From Actinomycetota bacterium (GTDB taxonomy: Bacteria; Actinomycetota; Actinomycetes; Streptosporangiales; Streptosporangiaceae): a stretch of DNA of 64,000 nucleotides. The stretch's first letter is position 1; every line of letters begins with the position of its first letter. Below, one piece after another: positions 9,662 through 21,721 of the stretch. A program made the translations under genes and the position numbers. The notes under the pieces are model-generated. The model had not been told where the DNA came from and made no database searches. It was given only the letters and a program-made list of their open reading frames with translations. Where the stretch lies: contig DAHVAR010000123.1 in assembly GCA_027314515.1 (NCBI GenBank), forward strand, positions 1 to 64,000, read 5' to 3'.

Positions 9662-11113
9662 ATGCCGCTTCACCCCAAGATCGACGAGGCCCGCGGTCCC
9701 GCGATACTCGATCTCAATCCGGTCTACTGCCGGATCGATCATGCTGTCCCCCGGCATCGGTTGGCTGCGGAGCCAATGGACCCGGCTGCCGCGCTCGCGC
9801 TGGTGCGGGATGAGCTGATTCTCGACGGGAATGCCAGGCTCAACCTGGCGACGTTCGTCACCACCTGGATGGAGCCGGAGGCCGAGCAGTTGATGGCCGA
9901 GTGCTTCAGCAAGAACATGATCGACAAGGACGAATATCCGCAAACCGCCGAGCTCGAGCGCCGCTGCGTCAACATCCTGGCCCATCTGTGGCATGCGCCC
10001 GCGGCTCTCGCCGACGATGATGAGCCTGACGACGGCGCTTCCCGCGGCTCGGCGACCGGCTGCTCGACGACCGGGTCAAGCGAGGCATGCATGCTCGGCG
10101 GGCTCGCCCTGCTCTGGCGCTGGCGCGCCCGCCATGGCGCCGCGGCGGGGCTGCCCGGCAGCGGTGTCAAGCCGAATCTGGTGATGGGGGCTAACGTCCA
10201 GGTTTGCTGGGAGAAGTTCTGCCGCTACTGGCAGGTAGAGCCTCGGATGGTGCCGATGGAGCCCGGCCGGCTGCATCTGACCGCGCCGGAAGCCGCAGCG
10301 CGCTGTGACCAGAACACGATCGGCGTCGTGGCCGTACTCGGCTCCACGATGGACGGCAGCTACGAGCCGGTCGCGGAGATAGCGGCCGCGCTTGACGCGC
10401 TCCAGCACGACACCGGACTGGACATCCCGGTACACGTCGACGGGGCCTCCGGCGGCTTCGTAGCGCCGTTCCTGGCACCGGACCTGGAGTGGGACTTCCG
10501 GGTGAGCCGGGTCGCCTCGATCAACACCTCCGGCCACAAGTTCGGCCTGGTGTATCCCGGCGTCGGCTGGATCGTCTGGCGCGATGCCGCCGCGCTGCCC
10601 GACGACCTGGTGTTCCGGGTGAACTACCTGGGCGGGGAAATGCCGACGTTCGCGCTGAACTTCTCCCGGCCCGGCTCGCAGGTTGCCGCGCAGTACTACA
10701 ACTTCGTCCGGCTCGGCTTCGAGGGATACCGGCAGGTCCAGCTCACCTGCCAGCAGGTGGCACGCTCCATCGCCGAGCAGGTAGCCGGCATGGGCCCGTT
10801 CGAACTGCTCTCCGACGGCCGCGACCTGCCAGTGGTGACGTTCAAGCTGGCCGACCCGGCCACGACCCATTACACCGTGTTCGACCTGTCTGAACGACTC
10901 CGGCAGCGCGGCTGGCTCGTTCCGGCCTACACCTTTCCCGAGAACATGCAGGACACCGCGGTGCTGCGAATCGTGGTCAGGAATGGCTTCAGCCAGGATC
11001 TGGCCGGACTGCTGATCAGCGATCTGCGGACGCAGGTGCAGGTGCTGGAAGCGGCACGCCGCGAGCCCGTGCCGCTGCTGCCGGGCGGCCAGCGGAGCGC
11101 CTTCGCCCACTAG
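9662..11113 (+). CDS. gadB: glutamate decarboxylase (PLP-dependent)
   Basis: Decarboxylates L-glutamate to GABA, consuming a proton and so contributing to acid tolerance. 483 residues. The PLP-binding lysine is K293 in SINTSGHKFGLVYPGVGW. HVDGASGGFVAPF (258-270) supplies the cofactor-binding aspartate, and TGSSEACMLGG (137-147) binds the phosphate. The ATG at 9662 is chosen over upstream in-frame starts because it has a good ribosome site (GGAAAGGA) and matches the family N-terminus (…DEARGPAILDLNPVY). No glutamate/GABA antiporter gene is adjacent. Whole-length family match. Confidence 0.94.
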   Translation: MPLHPKIDEARGPAILDLNPVYCRIDHAVPRHRLAAEPMDPAAALALVRDELILDGNARLNLATFVTTWMEPEAEQLMAECFSKNMIDKDEYPQTAELERRCVNILAHLWHAPAALADDDEPDDGASRGSATGCSTTGSSEACMLGGLALLWRWRARHGAAAGLPGSGVKPNLVMGANVQVCWEKFCRYWQVEPRMVPMEPGRLHLTAPEAAARCDQNTIGVVAVLGSTMDGSYEPVAEIAAALDALQHDTGLDIPVHVDGASGGFVAPFLAPDLEWDFRVSRVASINTSGHKFGLVYPGVGWIVWRDAAALPDDLVFRVNYLGGEMPTFALNFSRPGSQVAAQYYNFVRLGFEGYRQVQLTCQQVARSIAEQVAGMGPFELLSDGRDLPVVTFKLADPATTHYTVFDLSERLRQRGWLVPAYTFPENMQDTAVLRIVVRNGFSQDLAGLLISDLRTQVQVLEAARREPVPLLPGGQRSAFAH

Positions 11114-11185
11114 CCGGCCCGACCGCTAACCGGTCGCCCGCTAGGCGGCCCGCCCGCTAGCCGACCGCAGGCGAGCGGGCCGTGC
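11114..11185. terminator. convergent intergenic region with inverted repeats
   Basis: Between the gadB and rbpA stops. An 8-base inverted repeat (11146-11153 with 11175-11182) and repeated GCCCGCTAG units could form overlapping hairpins that end transcription from both sides. Weak without a T-run. Confidence 0.35.
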
Positions 11186-11521
11186 TCAGGCGCCCTTGCG
11201 CAGCCGGTCGAGGGCCTCGGCGAGGATCGCCGCCCCGTCGGTATCGTTGCGCCGTTCCTTCACGTAGGCCAAGTGCGTCTTATACGGCTCGGCGTGCGGC
11301 GGAGCAGGCGGGTTAGCCTCGTCCTGGCCGGCCGGCAAGCCGCAGCGCGGGCAGTCCCAGAACTCCGGGACCGCAGCGTCACAGGCAAAGCTCGGAATGG
11401 TCTCGTGTCCGTTGCAGCACCAGAAAGACACCCGGATGCGCGGCGCAGCCTCGCCACGCTCGGCCTCACCCATCGGCCCGGCACCTACCCGGCTGCCGCG
11501 TATGGCGTTGCCACTACTCAC
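11186..11521 (-). CDS. rbpA: RNA polymerase-binding protein RbpA
   Basis: Actinobacterial transcription activator that binds the primary sigma factor and RNA polymerase and stabilises the open complex. 111 residues. The core domain carries RVSFWCCNGHETIPSFA and EFWDCPRCGLPA. The sigma-interacting C-terminus includes KTHLAYVKERR and ILAEALDRLRKG, as in Streptomyces and mycobacterial RbpA. GTG start at 11521. It lies upstream of secG on the same strand with a 190-base spacer, which is a common actinobacterial neighbourhood. Confidence 0.96.
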   Translation of the reverse strand: MSSGNAIRGSRVGAGPMGEAERGEAAPRIRVSFWCCNGHETIPSFACDAAVPEFWDCPRCGLPAGQDEANPPAPPHAEPYKTHLAYVKERRNDTDGAAILAEALDRLRKGA

Positions 11522-11711
11522 TGCTCACCCCTTGCTCAAATGTTGTGCGGATTGCTTAGCCGCACCGGGCACCGCACCAGCCCGCTTGTTCCTATCAGTT
11601 CACTGCCGTCTGTATTCACGTGCCGTATATATCGAAGACCGCGACTGTCAGTGTCCCGTTCACCAAGCCGGTCAGCGCCCCGCCGGGCCAGCGCACGGGC
11701 GCCGCCCGGCC

Positions 11712-11942
11712 TCAGTGCTTGTCGAGGATTCCGAGGGCGACGATGCAGATGAACCAGATGCTCCCGGTGACGATGGTGATCCGGTCCAGGTTCCGCTCAA
11801 CCACCGAGCTGGAGCCGAGTGAGGAGGATATGCCGCCGCCGAACAGGTCCGACAAGCCGCCGCCCTTGCCCTTGTGCAGGAGCACTAGCAGGATCATCAG
11901 CAGGCTGGTGATGATCAAGATCACGGAGAATGCGACAGTCAC
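11712..11942 (-). CDS. secG: preprotein translocase subunit SecG
   Basis: Small subunit of the SecYEG channel that helps SecA-driven export. 76 residues with two hydrophobic helices (about 4-22 and 55-72) joined by a conserved loop HKGKGGGLSDLFGGG. It follows tpiA after 51 bases, the standard actinobacterial arrangement gap-pgk-tpiA-secG. The start is ATG- or GTG-type at 11942, directly before the hydrophobic helix. Confidence 0.95.
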   Translation of the reverse strand: MTVAFSVILIITSLLMILLVLLHKGKGGGLSDLFGGGISSSLGSSSVVERNLDRITIVTGSIWFICIVALGILDKH

Positions 11943-11993
11943 TGCGGTTTCTCGTCTCTCCCAGCTAGTTCTGGCCGCACGCGGGACCGGTCC

Positions 11994-12802
11994 CTACGTG
12001 GCAGCGGCGCGGTCAGGCAGTGCTCCCTTTTCACGATACCGGCAAATCCGCACGAACTCGCTGGCATCTAGGCTCGCACCGCCTACTAGCGCCCCGTCGA
12101 CATCGGGCTCGGCCATGATCGCGGGCATGTTGTCAGGCTTAACCGACCCGCCATACAGGATACGCGTGCTCGCACCTGCCGGGTGACCGTGAACGGCGGA
12201 AATCCGTCCCCGGATGGCCCGGCAGACCTCCTGCGCGTCGGCTGGCGTCGCCACCTGGCCGGTTCCGATGGCCCAGACCGGCTCGTAGGCGATCACCAGG
12301 CCGCCTACCTGGCCGGCCGTCAGGCCAGCCAGGCCCCCATCGAGCTGGGCAAGAGCGTAGTCGAGGTGCTCGCCAGCCTGGCGTACCTCGAGCGGCTCGC
12401 CGATGCACAGCACCGGCGTCATATTCCGCTGGAGCACGACGCGAACCTTGCTGTTGACCAGGCCGTCATCCTCGTGGTGGTGAATGCGCCGCTCGGAGTG
12501 CCCGGCCAGGACGAACCGGCAGCCCAGCTTGGCCAGCATCCGGGCCGAGACATCGCCGGTGTAGGGCCCGTCCTCGTGCGGCGAGACGTCCTGCGCACCG
12601 TACAGCAGCCGGAGCTTGTCGCCGTCGATCAGCGTCTGCACGCTCCGCAGCGCGGTGAACGGCGGCAGGACCGCGATGTCGATGGCGGTGAAGTCCTTGT
12701 CGGTCAGCGCGAACCCGAGTTTCTGGGTGAGCGCGATGGCCTCCAGATGGTTGTTATTCATCTTCCAGTTGCCGGCGATGAGCGGCTTCCTGACGGCGGC
12801 CA

Positions 12803-12803
<1 letters not shown>
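11994..12803 (-). CDS. tpiA: triosephosphate isomerase
   Basis: Interconverts dihydroxyacetone phosphate and glyceraldehyde 3-phosphate in glycolysis. 269 residues, TIM barrel. Visible catalytic motifs are AGNWKMN (substrate-binding Asn and catalytic Lys), LAGHSERR (electrophilic His) and IAYEPVWAIGTG (general-base Glu and mobile loop 6), with YGGSVKPDN near the end for phosphate binding. The GTG start shares its first base with the pgk stop (TAGTG), so translation is coupled. Cytoplasmic. Confidence 0.97.
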
Positions 12804-15051
<2,248 letters not shown>

Positions 15052-15182
15052 TCATCGCCGCGCGTGGTCTTGGCTGTGCGCAGCTGGCGCACAAAACCCT
15101 ACCGGACCAGTTCCGCGTCCCCATCCCCCGAGCGGTCATCAAGCCGGCCGGCTACCAAACCCTGACCGGCGGGAACGGGCAG

Positions 15183-16172
15183 TCAGGGCACCAGCATTTC
15201 GGCCGTGAGAGTCGCTTCGGTGTTCGGTATCCCCAGTTCAATGGCGCGGCGGTCGGCCAGCGCGAGCAGCCGCCTGATCCGCCCGGCGATGGCGTCCTTG
15301 GTCAGGGCCGGCTCGGCCAGCTGCCCAAGCTCCTCCAGGCTGGCTTGCCGGTGCTTGATGCGCAGCTCACCGGCGACGATGAGGTGCTCGGGAGCATCAG
15401 CACCGAGAATGTCCAGTGCCCGCTCCACCCTGGCACCGGCCGCGACCGCAGCACGCGCGCTGCGCCGCAGGTTGGCGTCGTCGAAGTTCGCCAGCCGGTT
15501 CGCGGTAGCCCTGACCTCGCGGCGGATCCGGCGCTCCTCCCACGCCAGCACGCTGTCGTGCGCGCCCAGCCGGGTGAGCAGCGCGCTGATCGAGTCGCCG
15601 TCGCGGAGCACCACCCGGTCAACCCCGCGGACATCGCGCGCCTTGGCGTGAATCTTCAGCCGCCGGGCGGCGCCGACCATAGCCAGCGCTGCCTCCGGCC
15701 CGGGGCAGCTCACCTCAAGCGACATGGACCGGCCGGGCTCGGTCAGGCAGCCGTGCGCCAGGAACGCGCCGCGCCAGGCAGCCTCGCAATCGCAGGTCGT
15801 GCCCGCTACCACCTGCCTGGGCAGCCCCCGCACCGGCCGACCGCGATTGTCGATCAGCCCGGCCTGCCTGGCCAGGCTTTCCCCGTCGGCGATCACCCGG
15901 ACCAGGTAGCGGTTGCCCTTGCGCAGCCCGCCCGGCGCCAGCACCACGAGGTCGGACGCGTGACCGAACACCTCGGCGATGTCCTTGCGCAGGCGACGCG
16001 CCGCCGATCCGGTGTCGAGTTCTGCCTCCACGACTATGCGGCCTGCCGCCAGGTGCAACCCGCCCGCGAATCGCAGGATGGTCGAGACTTCTGCCTTGCG
16101 ACAGCATGGCTTCAGCACGCTTACCCTGCTGAGCTCGTCCTTGACCAGGCCAGTCAGCGCCACGGGCCTCAC
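15183..16172 (-). CDS. whiA: sporulation transcription regulator WhiA
   Basis: DNA-binding regulator that, with WhiB, controls sporulation septation genes in Streptomyces and is conserved in Gram-positives. 329 residues. The N-terminal half has the degenerate LAGLIDADG-like domains ([23 protein letters not shown]). The C-terminal helix-turn-helix region includes [17 protein letters not shown] and [20 protein letters not shown], as in WhiA. It overlaps yvcK by four bases in the conserved rapZ-yvcK-whiA order, so it is probably translated from the same mRNA. Confidence 0.96.
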   Translation of the reverse strand: MRPVALTGLVKDELSRVSVLKPCCRKAEVSTILRFAGGLHLAAGRIVVEAELDTGSAARRLRKDIAEVFGHASDLVVLAPGGLRKGNRYLVRVIADGESLARQAGLIDNRGRPVRGLPRQVVAGTTCDCEAAWRGAFLAHGCLTEPGRSMSLEVSCPGPEAALAMVGAARRLKIHAKARDVRGVDRVVLRDGDSISALLTRLGAHDSVLAWEERRIRREVRATANRLANFDDANLRRSARAAVAAGARVERALDILGADAPEHLIVAGELRIKHRQASLEELGQLAEPALTKDAIAGRIRRLLALADRRAIELGIPNTEATLTAEMLVP

Positions 16173-17158
16173 TCCCCCTCAAATAGCTGCGCGAATGCGC
16201 CCGCCAGGCGTCGCGGGTCATGCCTCGGCGACCCGTCTGCGACGGCCAGGTCGGCCAGTACGAGACGGGCACCGAGCAGGCCCGCTGCCTTCTCAAGCTC
16301 GGCAGCCGACGCGGCGGCCGCGCCGCGGTCCGCAAGCACGACGTCGATCCCCAGGTCTGGTGCGTGGTCCGCAAGAACCTCCAGGTGGGCGTGCGGCGAG
16401 AAACCGCCTGTCTCACCGGGTTGCGGCGCCAGATTCAGCGCTACCAGCCTCCGCGCTCGAGTCCCCACCAGTGCCGTGGCCAGCTCCGGGACCAGCAGGT
16501 GCGGTAGCACGCTGGTGAACCACGAGCCCGGCCCGAGCACCACCCAGTCCGCCGCCTCGATCGCTTGCACGGCTTGCGGGCACGCGGGCGGGTCGGCGGG
16601 AACCAGTGATACCGACCGTACCCGTCCTGTGGTCGTCGCGCAGGCTACCTGGCCTTTAATGGTGAGCACCTCGTCCGGCCTGTCCGGATCTGCCCCGGCT
16701 ACTTCGGCCACCAGGTCCAGCGGAACCGCCGACATCGGCAGCACCCGGCCGTGCGCTCCGAGTAGTCGCGCGACCCATTCCAGCCCTTGCACGGTGTCGC
16801 CGAGCAGTTCCCAGAGCGCGACGATCAGCACGTTCCCCACCGCGTGGCCGGCCAGCCCGCCCTCGTGTGCCACGTCGCCGTCGCCGGCGAACCGGTGCTG
16901 GATCACCCGGCTCCAGGTGGTGCCCCAGGCGTCATCGCCGCACAACGCGGCCAGTGCCATCCTCAGGTCGCCGGGCGGCAGCACGCCGAACTCCCGGCGC
17001 AGCCGGCCGCTTGACCCGCCATCGTCCGCGACCGTGACGATCGCCGTCAGGTCCCTGGTCACCCGCCGCAGCCCGGACAGCGATGCGTGCAGCCCGTGGC
17101 CGCCGCCGAGCGCGACGACCTTACGGTTGCGCGGGCGGCCCGGAGCTGGAACGGTCAT
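16169..17158 (-). CDS. yvcK: YvcK/CofD-like sugar-nucleotide-binding protein
   Basis: Member of the YvcK family, UDP-GlcNAc-binding proteins linked to carbon metabolism and cell-envelope growth. 329 residues. The CofD-type fold is seen in [18 protein letters not shown] (about 14-31), [24 protein letters not shown] (about 41-64) and [13 protein letters not shown]. It lies between rapZ (2-base gap) and whiA (4-base overlap). The family match is strong; the cellular role here is inferred from homologues. Confidence 0.93.
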   Translation of the reverse strand: MTVPAPGRPRNRKVVALGGGHGLHASLSGLRRVTRDLTAIVTVADDGGSSGRLRREFGVLPPGDLRMALAALCGDDAWGTTWSRVIQHRFAGDGDVAHEGGLAGHAVGNVLIVALWELLGDTVQGLEWVARLLGAHGRVLPMSAVPLDLVAEVAGADPDRPDEVLTIKGQVACATTTGRVRSVSLVPADPPACPQAVQAIEAADWVVLGPGSWFTSVLPHLLVPELATALVGTRARRLVALNLAPQPGETGGFSPHAHLEVLADHAPDLGIDVVLADRGAAAASAAELEKAAGLLGARLVLADLAVADGSPRHDPRRLAGAFAQLFEGE

Positions 17159-17160
17159 GC

Positions 17161-18087
17161 CTACTCGCGGCCCAGATCGCGGTGCGTGACCTGGATGCCG
17201 GGCCAGGTCTGCGACAGCCGGGCAGCCATCTCATCGGCCATGACCACGCTGCGGTGCTTACCGCCGGTACAGCCGACGGCCAGGAGCACGAAATGCCTGC
17301 CGGTCCGGTCATAGCCCGCCAGCGCGACCTGCACCGCGCGCACGAACGCGTCAAGGAACTCCGTCGCACCCTGCTGGCTGAGCACGTACTTGATGACCGC
17401 CTCATCCTGGCCGGTCTGCGGCGCGAGCTCAGGTATCCAGTGCGGGTTCGGCAGGAACCGGCAGTCCGCCACCATGTCCGCGTCTACCGGCAGGCCGTAC
17501 TTGAACCCGAACGAGACCACGCTCACGCGCAGCACCGTGTCCGCATCGGTGGCAAACGCGCTGCGCATCCTGGACCGCAGCTCGTGCACGTTCAGCGCAC
17601 TGGTGTCCAGCACCAGGTCAGCCTCTGCGCGCATGCCCTGCAGCAGGTCGCGCTCGGCGGCGATCCCGTCCACCACCCGGCCGCCTTCCTGCAGCGGATG
17701 CGGCCGGGAGACGCTGTCGAACCTGCGCACCAGCGTGGCATCGGATGCCTCCAGGAACACCACGTACGGCCGGATGCCGCGGACGTTGAGATCGCTGATC
17801 GCCGACTTGATGTCGGACGAGAACGCACGGCTGCGGATGTCCACGACCGCGGCAAGCCGCGGCACCGCTCCGCCGGCCCGGCGGGCCAGGTCGGCCATCG
17901 TCGGGAGCAGGCCTGCGGGCAGGTTGTCGGCGACGAACCAGTCAAGGTCCTCGAGCGCCTTGGCCGCAGTGCTGCGACCGGCACCGGAGAGGCCGGTGAT
18001 GATCACGATTTCCTGTTCGGTGCCGTCCCCGCTCATGCCCCGCCCCCCGCTCATGCCCCGCCCCTGCTCACGCACTGCCCTACTCAC
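17161..18087 (-). CDS. rapZ: RapZ-type nucleotide-binding protein
   Basis: P-loop protein of the RapZ/YvcJ family; in E. coli RapZ guides RNase E to a small RNA, while the role in actinobacteria is less clear. About 308 residues. The Walker A motif is GLSGAGRST (about 33-41). The C-terminal domain has the conserved [10 protein letters not shown]. The first 20 residues contain a small duplication ([13 protein letters not shown]), so the true start may be the ATG of MSGDGTEQE rather than 18087. As drawn, it overlaps the uvrC stop by eight bases. Confidence 0.93.
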   Translation of the reverse strand: MSRAVREQGRGMSGGRGMSGDGTEQEIVIITGLSGAGRSTAAKALEDLDWFVADNLPAGLLPTMADLARRAGGAVPRLAAVVDIRSRAFSSDIKSAISDLNVRGIRPYVVFLEASDATLVRRFDSVSRPHPLQEGGRVVDGIAAERDLLQGMRAEADLVLDTSALNVHELRSRMRSAFATDADTVLRVSVVSFGFKYGLPVDADMVADCRFLPNPHWIPELAPQTGQDEAVIKYVLSQQGATEFLDAFVRAVQVALAGYDRTGRHFVLLAVGCTGGKHRSVVMADEMAARLSQTWPGIQVTHRDLGRE

Positions 18088-20179
18088 TTGTGCCCCCGGT
18101 CACTTGTGCCCCCGCTGCGGGGTCAGCAGTACCAGAACCGTCACCGTCTGGATGCAGGGCCTGGTGCACCGCCTCTGCCGTCCGCGTACCAAAGCCCGGC
18201 ACGGCGGCGATGTCCTGCACGGTCGCAGCGGTGAGCTTGCGCACCGAGCCGAACTGCCGCAGCAGCGTAGCCCGCCGGGCCGCGCCCACGCCGGGGATCT
18301 CGTCGAGCTTGCTGGCAGTCAGCGCCGCACCGCGCTTGGCCCGGTGGTAGGTGATCGCGAACCGGTGCGCCTCGTCCCGCACCCGCTGCAGCAGGTAGAG
18401 CCCCTCGCTGCTGCGCGGCAAGATGACCGGTCCGTCCTCACCGGGCAGCCAGACCTCCTCGAGTCGCTTCGCCAGGCCGCACACGGCCACGTCCACGATG
18501 CCCAGTTCGCCTAGCGCCCGTACCGCGGCTGCCACCTGGGCTGGACCGCCGTCGATCACCAGCAGGTTCGGCGGGTAAGCGAATTTGCGCCGCGCTTCCG
18601 GCTCGGCAGGCGGCTCGCCAGCGGCCGCACCGCTCGGGCCTGCCGCTTCAGCCGCCCGCTCGTCAAGGTAGCGGCGGAACCGCCGGGTAATCACCTCGTG
18701 GATGGCGGCCACGTCATCGCTACCGTCCCGGCCCCTGATCGCGAACCTGCGGTACTCGGACTTGCGGGCAAGCCCGTCCTCGAATACCACCATCGACGCC
18801 ACGACGTGAGTTCCCTGCAGGTTCGAAACGTCGTAGCTCTCGATCCGCAGCGGAGCCTCGTCCAGCCCGAGCGCCTCGGAAATCTCGTTCAGCGCCACGC
18901 TGCGCGTGGTCAGGTCGCTTGCCCTGCGCGTCTTGTGCAGGGCCAGCGACTCACCCGCGTTCCTGGCCACGGTATCCAGCAGCGCCTTCTTGTCACCGCG
19001 CTGCGGCACTCGCAGGCTGACCCGGCCACCGCGGCGCACCGCGAGCCATTCCTCGACGGTCACCGGATCCGGCGGCAGCGCTGGAACCAGCACCTCGCGC
19101 GGAATGGCTGACCGCTGCCGGCCAGCCGACCCGCCATCGCCCGCACTGTTCTGGCCCGCACTGTCCTGGCCCGCACTGTCCTGGCCCGCAGTGGCGCGAT
19201 CCGACCTCGCGGAGCGGACAGCCGGCCGGCCGGTAGCCACCGAGTCGCTGTCATAGACCTGCCCGAGGAAGTGCTCGACAAGCTCGGCGGTGCTGACGTC
19301 CTCGACCTTGTCCAGCACCCAGCCGCGCTGGCCGCGCACCCGGCCGTCGCGCACGTAGAACACCTGCACGGCCGCTTCGAGCTGGTCTTCGGCCAGCGCG
19401 ATCACGTCGGCGTCGGTGCCGTCGGACAGCACCACGGCCTGCTTTTCCAGTGCGCGCTGCAGTGCCTGGAGATCGTCACGCAGCCGCGCTGCCCGTTCGT
19501 ATTCCTCGGAGGCCGACGCCTCGCGCATCTGCGCTTCCAGCCGTTTGCGGAACTTGCCGGTCTGGCCGGCCATGAAGTCGCAGAACTCCTCGGCGAGCGC
19601 GCGGTGCGCCGTCTCGCTGATCCGTCCCACGCACGGGGCAGAGCACTTGCCGATGTAGCCCAGCAGGCACGGCCGCCCGATCTGACCGGCGCGTTTGAAC
19701 ACCCCGGCTGAGCAGGTGCGGACCGGGAATACCCGCAGCAAGGTGTCTACGGTGTCGCGGATCGCCCAGGCATGCGAGTAAGGCCCGAAATACCGGACAC
19801 CGCGCCGCTTAGCCCCGCGCATGACCTGTACCCGCGGGAAGTCTTCGTCCATGGTGACGGCCAGGTAGGGGTAACTCTTGTCGTCGCGGTAACGGACGTT
19901 GAACCGCGGATCGAACTCCTTGATCCATGAGTACTCGAGCTGGAGTGCCTCGACCTCGGTGCCCACCACCGTCCAGTCGACTCCAGCCGCGGCCAGCAGC
20001 ATCGACTGGGTACGCGGATGCAGTCCGGCAAAGTCGGCGAAATAGGAGTTGAGCCGTGCCCGGAGGTTCTTGGCCTTGCCGACGTAGATGACCCGGCCGC
20101 GGCCGTCGCGGAAGCGGTAGACGCCAGGCGACTCCGGAATGGAGCCGGGCGCCGGCCGATAGCTCGCCGGATCTGCCAC
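18080..20179 (-). CDS. uvrC: excinuclease ABC subunit C
   Basis: Nuclease subunit of UvrABC nucleotide-excision repair, making both incisions around a DNA lesion. 699 residues. Domains in order: GIY-YIG nuclease (about 15-95; [20 protein letters not shown]), UvrB-interacting UVR helix pair (about 205-240), RNase H-like endonuclease domain (about 400-580; [20 protein letters not shown]), and C-terminal helix-hairpin-helix region (about 615-675). A non-conserved linker (about 330-350) carries a pentapeptide repeat AGQ[DN]S encoded by a 15-base tandem repeat. It lies upstream of rapZ, the usual actinobacterial order. Confidence 0.97.
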   Translation of the reverse strand: MADPASYRPAPGSIPESPGVYRFRDGRGRVIYVGKAKNLRARLNSYFADFAGLHPRTQSMLLAAAGVDWTVVGTEVEALQLEYSWIKEFDPRFNVRYRDDKSYPYLAVTMDEDFPRVQVMRGAKRRGVRYFGPYSHAWAIRDTVDTLLRVFPVRTCSAGVFKRAGQIGRPCLLGYIGKCSAPCVGRISETAHRALAEEFCDFMAGQTGKFRKRLEAQMREASASEEYERAARLRDDLQALQRALEKQAVVLSDGTDADVIALAEDQLEAAVQVFYVRDGRVRGQRGWVLDKVEDVSTAELVEHFLGQVYDSDSVATGRPAVRSARSDRATAGQDSAGQDSAGQNSAGDGGSAGRQRSAIPREVLVPALPPDPVTVEEWLAVRRGGRVSLRVPQRGDKKALLDTVARNAGESLALHKTRRASDLTTRSVALNEISEALGLDEAPLRIESYDVSNLQGTHVVASMVVFEDGLARKSEYRRFAIRGRDGSDDVAAIHEVITRRFRRYLDERAAEAAGPSGAAAGEPPAEPEARRKFAYPPNLLVIDGGPAQVAAAVRALGELGIVDVAVCGLAKRLEEVWLPGEDGPVILPRSSEGLYLLQRVRDEAHRFAITYHRAKRGAALTASKLDEIPGVGAARRATLLRQFGSVRKLTAATVQDIAAVPGFGTRTAEAVHQALHPDGDGSGTADPAAGAQVTGGTSE
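19140..19190. repeat. 15-base tandem repeat inside uvrC
   Basis: Three near-identical 15-base units (19140-19154, 19155-19169, 19170-19184; one C/T difference) and a partial fourth. They encode repeated AGQDS in a linker of UvrC and keep the reading frame. Confidence 0.9.
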
Positions 20180-20401
20180 AGGGCAACTCTATGCACTCCG
20201 GTCCGGGATCCGCCCGAATGCGGCCTGCCACTCCGGCTTACTGCACCCCCTCCCGGAGGGCACGCCTAAGGCATCGCGCTGGCCCGCCGGGCTGGCTCAC
20301 TGGCTGCCTCGCGACTGCCGCGCCGGTCCGCTGCCTCGCGACTCCCGCGCATCGCCGCTCCCCGGCCGCCGCGGTCCGCACTGATCCACCGGCGCCCCGG
20401 T

Positions 20402-20435
20402 CGGCCGCTTAGCTCACTCGGCCGCTTAGCTCACT
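20402..20435. repeat. 17-base tandem duplication at the bldC 3' end
   Basis: Two exact 17-base copies (20402-20418 and 20419-20435) in direct contact. The second copy includes the bldC stop codon and the first base of the codon before it. Confidence 0.85.
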
Positions 20436-20637
20436 CCGCCGCTTCCGAGTGCGCGGCGCGCAGCAGTGCCAGCACTTCGCTCTCCCGGTAACGCCGGTGC
20501 CCGCCAAGCGTCCGGACCGACGTCAGCCGGCCGTCCCGCGCCCAGCGCGTCACCGTCTTGGGATCGACCCGGAACATCGCCGCCACCTCGGCCGGCGTCA
20601 GGAGCCTTTCGGCATCCGGGATCGCCCTACCGCTCAC
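20431..20637 (-). CDS. bldC: BldC-type MerR-like developmental regulator
   Basis: Small DNA-binding protein of 68 residues that is essentially one winged helix-turn-helix. BldC in Streptomyces controls the timing of development by binding direct repeats cooperatively. The sequence LLTPAEVAAMFRVDPKTVTR followed by WARDGRLTSVRTLGGHRRY and a C-terminal EVLALL is close to identical to BldC over its core. It stands alone; about 250 bases without a gene separate it from uvrC. The upstream stretch around 20700-20745 is unusually AT-rich for this window and probably holds the promoter. Confidence 0.95.
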   Translation of the reverse strand: MSGRAIPDAERLLTPAEVAAMFRVDPKTVTRWARDGRLTSVRTLGGHRRYRESEVLALLRAAHSEAAE

Positions 20638-20774
20638 CCTGACCGCCTCCTGCCCCTAGTCCGGCCAAGTCTTGTCCCGGATTTGCTTCCGTCCCTTCAC
20701 CCACTGTAGCGCTAACTTCCTAATAGGGGTAATACCGAAATAACGTGCCCCTAGTCCCCTGACCCCTCGTGCCG

Positions 20775-21101
20775 CTAGTCAGCGGCGAGGGCTCGCGAAT
20801 ACTCTGCCGGGGCGAATACCACGATCGCCGCGAGATCCTCGGCTATCTTCGCAAACCTGTGTACTTCCCCGGCAGGGACATAGATAACCGAGCCTGGCCG
20901 TACGGTGATCCGGTCACCGCCGGACTCCAGCACTGCCCGGCCAGCCGTGATCAGGTAAATCTCGTCCTCGGTATGCGGCTCCTGGCTGTCGGTGCCGCCT
21001 GCCGGAATCGAGTAGGTGCCCACGCTCAGATCGGCGACGCTGAGGTGCTCGACCCAGCTCCCCGTCCCGGCGAATTCTCCCGCCCCGCTAATGACCTGCA
21101 T
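20775..21101 (-). CDS. cupin-domain protein
   Basis: Single-domain cupin of 108 residues. The beta-barrel motif is visible as PHTEDEIYLITAGRAVLESGG and the second motif as PGSVIYVPAGEVHRF, with likely metal ligands His, Glu and a later His. The ATG at 21101 overlaps the preceding GNAT stop as TGATG, so it is translated in the lut operon. Cupins of this kind may be isomerases, dioxygenases or small-molecule sensors; I cannot choose. Its place at the end of a lactate-utilisation operon is the only functional clue. Confidence 0.8.
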   Translation of the reverse strand: MQVISGAGEFAGTGSWVEHLSVADLSVGTYSIPAGGTDSQEPHTEDEIYLITAGRAVLESGGDRITVRPGSVIYVPAGEVHRFAKIAEDLAAIVVFAPAEYSRALAAD

Positions 21102-21721
21102 CAATCTCGCGCCTCCTGCGGCTCGCGCCACATCAGCCAGAACGTCGGGCCGCCAGCCGGGACGGTCAGCTCCCTGGTCACCCGGAAACCGTGCCGTTCG
21201 TAGAACGGCACGTTGCTCTCCTTGCTCGATTCAAGGTAGGCGGCCTGGCGCGCGGCATCGCAGCGGGCTAGCCGTGATCGCATCAGCGCGCCGCCGGCGC
21301 CGCTGCCCTGGACCGGCGGATCGGAGCCAATCCCGGACAGGTACCAGTGTGGCCTGTCGGGATGGACAGCGAGCAGCGCGCCGAAAGTAGCGCTCGCGAC
21401 GAGGAGCCGGGAGCGGAGCCTGACGATCACCGACGGCAAAGCGATGACCTGCCGCCACAGCGGCGGCCGCCAGGTTCCCGGCGCCAGCCAGATCGCGCAG
21501 CTGAGCACTTGCCCGTTCATCACGACCACTTCGGTGTTGCCCTGTCGCACGTTGCCACGGATCGCGGTGGCGAAGAACGACGGGAGGCGGCGGCGGCGCA
21601 TCTGCTCGTCGGGAAAGATCCACGCCATGACCGGGTCGTCGTGGAACGCCCGCGTCATCACCCCTGCCGCGGCCCGGACGTCAGCGCGGGCAATCGGCCG
21701 GACAGTCCTGGCGTTCGTCAT
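21101..21721 (-). CDS. GNAT-family N-acetyltransferase
   Basis: Predicted acetyl-CoA-dependent acyltransferase of 206 residues. The acetyl-CoA-binding segment is seen as HWYLSGIGSDPPVQGSGAGG (about 123-142), a Q/RxxGxG/A motif, followed by AYLESSKESNVPFYERHGF, the conserved C-terminal GNAT motif. The substrate is unknown. The ATG overlaps the lutC stop as ATGA and its own stop overlaps the cupin start, placing it firmly in the lutABC transcript. Confidence 0.83.
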   Translation of the reverse strand: MTNARTVRPIARADVRAAAGVMTRAFHDDPVMAWIFPDEQMRRRRLPSFFATAIRGNVRQGNTEVVVMNGQVLSCAIWLAPGTWRPPLWRQVIALPSVIVRLRSRLLVASATFGALLAVHPDRPHWYLSGIGSDPPVQGSGAGGALMRSRLARCDAARQAAYLESSKESNVPFYERHGFRVTRELTVPAGGPTFWLMWREPQEARD

